Positions 63,190-64,000 of a DNA stretch of 64,000 nt are shown one piece after another (position 1 is the stretch's first letter; each line of letters begins with the position of its first letter). The stretch lies in NCBI RefSeq assembly GCF_013409505.1, contig NZ_JACCBN010000001.1, forward strand, positions 2,914,001 to 2,978,000, given 5' to 3'. The position numbers were made by a program, and so were the translations under genes. Under the pieces are notes generated by a model, which was not told where the DNA came from, ran no database searches, and saw only the letters and a program-made list of their open reading frames with translations. Source of the DNA: Actinomycetospora corticicola. GTDB taxonomy: Bacteria; Actinomycetota; Actinomycetes; Mycobacteriales; Pseudonocardiaceae.

Positions 63190-64000
63190 GTGCAGGACAT
63201 CCGCGACGCCATCCTCGCCGACGATCTGGCCGGCATCAGCTCCATGACCGTCCCCGAGTCGTACCGGGGCATCACGGTGCACGCCGACGAGGCCGACATG
63301 TTCGCGGGGATGCCCGCCCAGGAGAAGGACCCCCGCAAGTCGCTGCACCTCGACGAGGTGCCGACTCCCGAGGTCGCTCCCGGCGAGGCCCTGGTCGCCG
63401 TCATGGCCAGCGCCATCAACTACAACACCGTGTGGACCTCGATCTTCGAGCCGGTGTCCACCTTCGGCTTCCTCAAGCGCTACGGACGCATCTCCGACCT
63501 GGCCAAGCGCCACGACCTGCCCTACCACGTCGTGGGCTCCGACCTCGCCGGCGTCGTGCTGAAGGTCGGCGCGGGCGTGCAGATGTGGAAGCCGGGCGAC
63601 AAGGTCGTCGCGCACTGCCTCTCGGTGGAGCTCGAGAGCCCTGCGGGCCACGACGACACGATGATGGACCCGGAGCAGCGCATCTGGGGCTTCGAGACCA
63701 ACTTCGGCGGCCTGGCCGACATGGCCCTGGTCAAGACCAACCAGCTGATGCCCAAGCCGGACCACCTCACCTGGGAGGAGGCCGCGTCCCCGGGCCTGGT
63801 CAACTCCACCGCCTACCGGCAGCTGGTCAGCCCGCACGGCGCGAACATGACCCAGGGCGACGTCGTCCTGATCTGGGGCGCCTCGGGCGGCCTCGGGTCC
63901 TACGCCACGCAGTTCGCGCTCAACGGCGGGGCGACCCCGGTCTGCGTGGTCTCCTCCCCGGAGAAGGCCGAGCTCTGCCGGAAGATGGGCGCCGAGCTGA
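63190..64000 (+). CDS. ccr: Crotonyl-CoA carboxylase/reductase, 5' part (cut by window end)
   Basis: First 270 codons of an MDR-superfamily reductase. MQDIRDAILADDLAGISSMTVPESYRGITVH at the start and the LSVELESPAGHDDTMMDPEQRIWGFETNFGGLADMALVK region are diagnostic of Ccr, which makes ethylmalonyl-CoA from crotonyl-CoA, CO2 and NADPH. The nucleotide-binding loop WGASGGLGSYATQFA is reached before the edge. The GTG at 63190 has CCGGAGG nine bases upstream. It may serve the ethylmalonyl-CoA pathway or supply polyketide extender units. No stop inside the window. Confidence 0.9.
   Translation, partial: MQDIRDAILADDLAGISSMTVPESYRGITVHADEADMFAGMPAQEKDPRKSLHLDEVPTPEVAPGEALVAVMASAINYNTVWTSIFEPVSTFGFLKRYGRISDLAKRHDLPYHVVGSDLAGVVLKVGAGVQMWKPGDKVVAHCLSVELESPAGHDDTMMDPEQRIWGFETNFGGLADMALVKTNQLMPKPDHLTWEEAASPGLVNSTAYRQLVSPHGANMTQGDVVLIWGASGGLGSYATQFALNGGATPVCVVSSPEKAELCRKMGAEL

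Overview
The window reads as a chromosomal segment of a very GC-rich actinobacterium. The gene set (GlgE alpha-glucan pathway, a mycobacterial-type methylglucose-polysaccharide locus, a CydD-CydC fusion, a meaB/epimerase/crotonyl-CoA reductase group), the frequent GTG starts, the ATGA/GTGA overlaps and several leaderless-type promoters all fit. A Pseudonocardiales-like relative is my best guess, but this is inference; no rRNA or tRNA gene is present to place it.

Layout. (1) 0.2-22.6 kb is an iron-siderophore locus. An ornithine N-monooxygenase and a 4453-aa NRPS run on the plus strand. Convergent to them on the minus strand are a FepDGC-type importer and then a substrate-binding lipoprotein with two exporter-fold ABC half-transporters. 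Three IdeR/DmdR-like iron boxes sit in front of the three transcription units. The adenylation codes I read (X, Ser, N5-hydroxyornithine, X) give an erythrochelin-like tetramodular plan with an N-methyltransferase embedded in module 1. (2) 22.7-27.8 kb resembles the mycobacterial Rv3030-Rv3031-Rv3032 locus (methyltransferase, GH57 branching enzyme, GT4 glucosyltransferase) plus a hexapeptide acyltransferase, interrupted by a minus-strand VapBC toxin-antitoxin pair. (3) 27.8-34.1 kb holds a ribokinase/nucleoside hydrolase pair, a GAP-family membrane protein and a minus-strand operon (ABC ATPase, crotonase, two methyltransferases). (4) 34.2-50.1 kb is an alpha-glucan region: glgX, glgP, glgE (with a huge disordered N-terminal extension), treS, maltokinase and glgB. 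Together these convert trehalose to maltose, maltose-1-phosphate and branched alpha-glucan, and provide degradation. An AbiEi-DUF559 gene flanked by inverted palindromic elements is lodged between glgX and glgP. (5) 50.2-54.1 kb holds a zinc metallopeptidase, a DUF1275 protein, a thioredoxin/TPR protein, an MTH1187-family protein and a MarR regulator. (6) 54.1-61.4 kb is a cytochrome bd operon (cydA-cydB-cydDC) divergent from a BlaI-type repressor and an M56 metallopeptidase. (7) 61.6-64 kb is the methylmalonyl/ethylmalonyl-CoA group (meaB, epimerase, start of crotonyl-CoA carboxylase/reductase).

The most unusual signal is not a gene. At least five families of short palindromic or hairpin-forming repeats occur both between genes and in frame inside genes: inside the NRPS, inside two unrelated ABC transporters where the same element encodes the same peptide in the same frame, and over the start codon of an ABC gene. 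A separate 14-bp motif, TTCCCGACGNCGGG, recurs at least 18 times on both strands, often at the cost of rare T-ending codons. Both suggest DNA-level elements spreading through, or maintained in, this genome.
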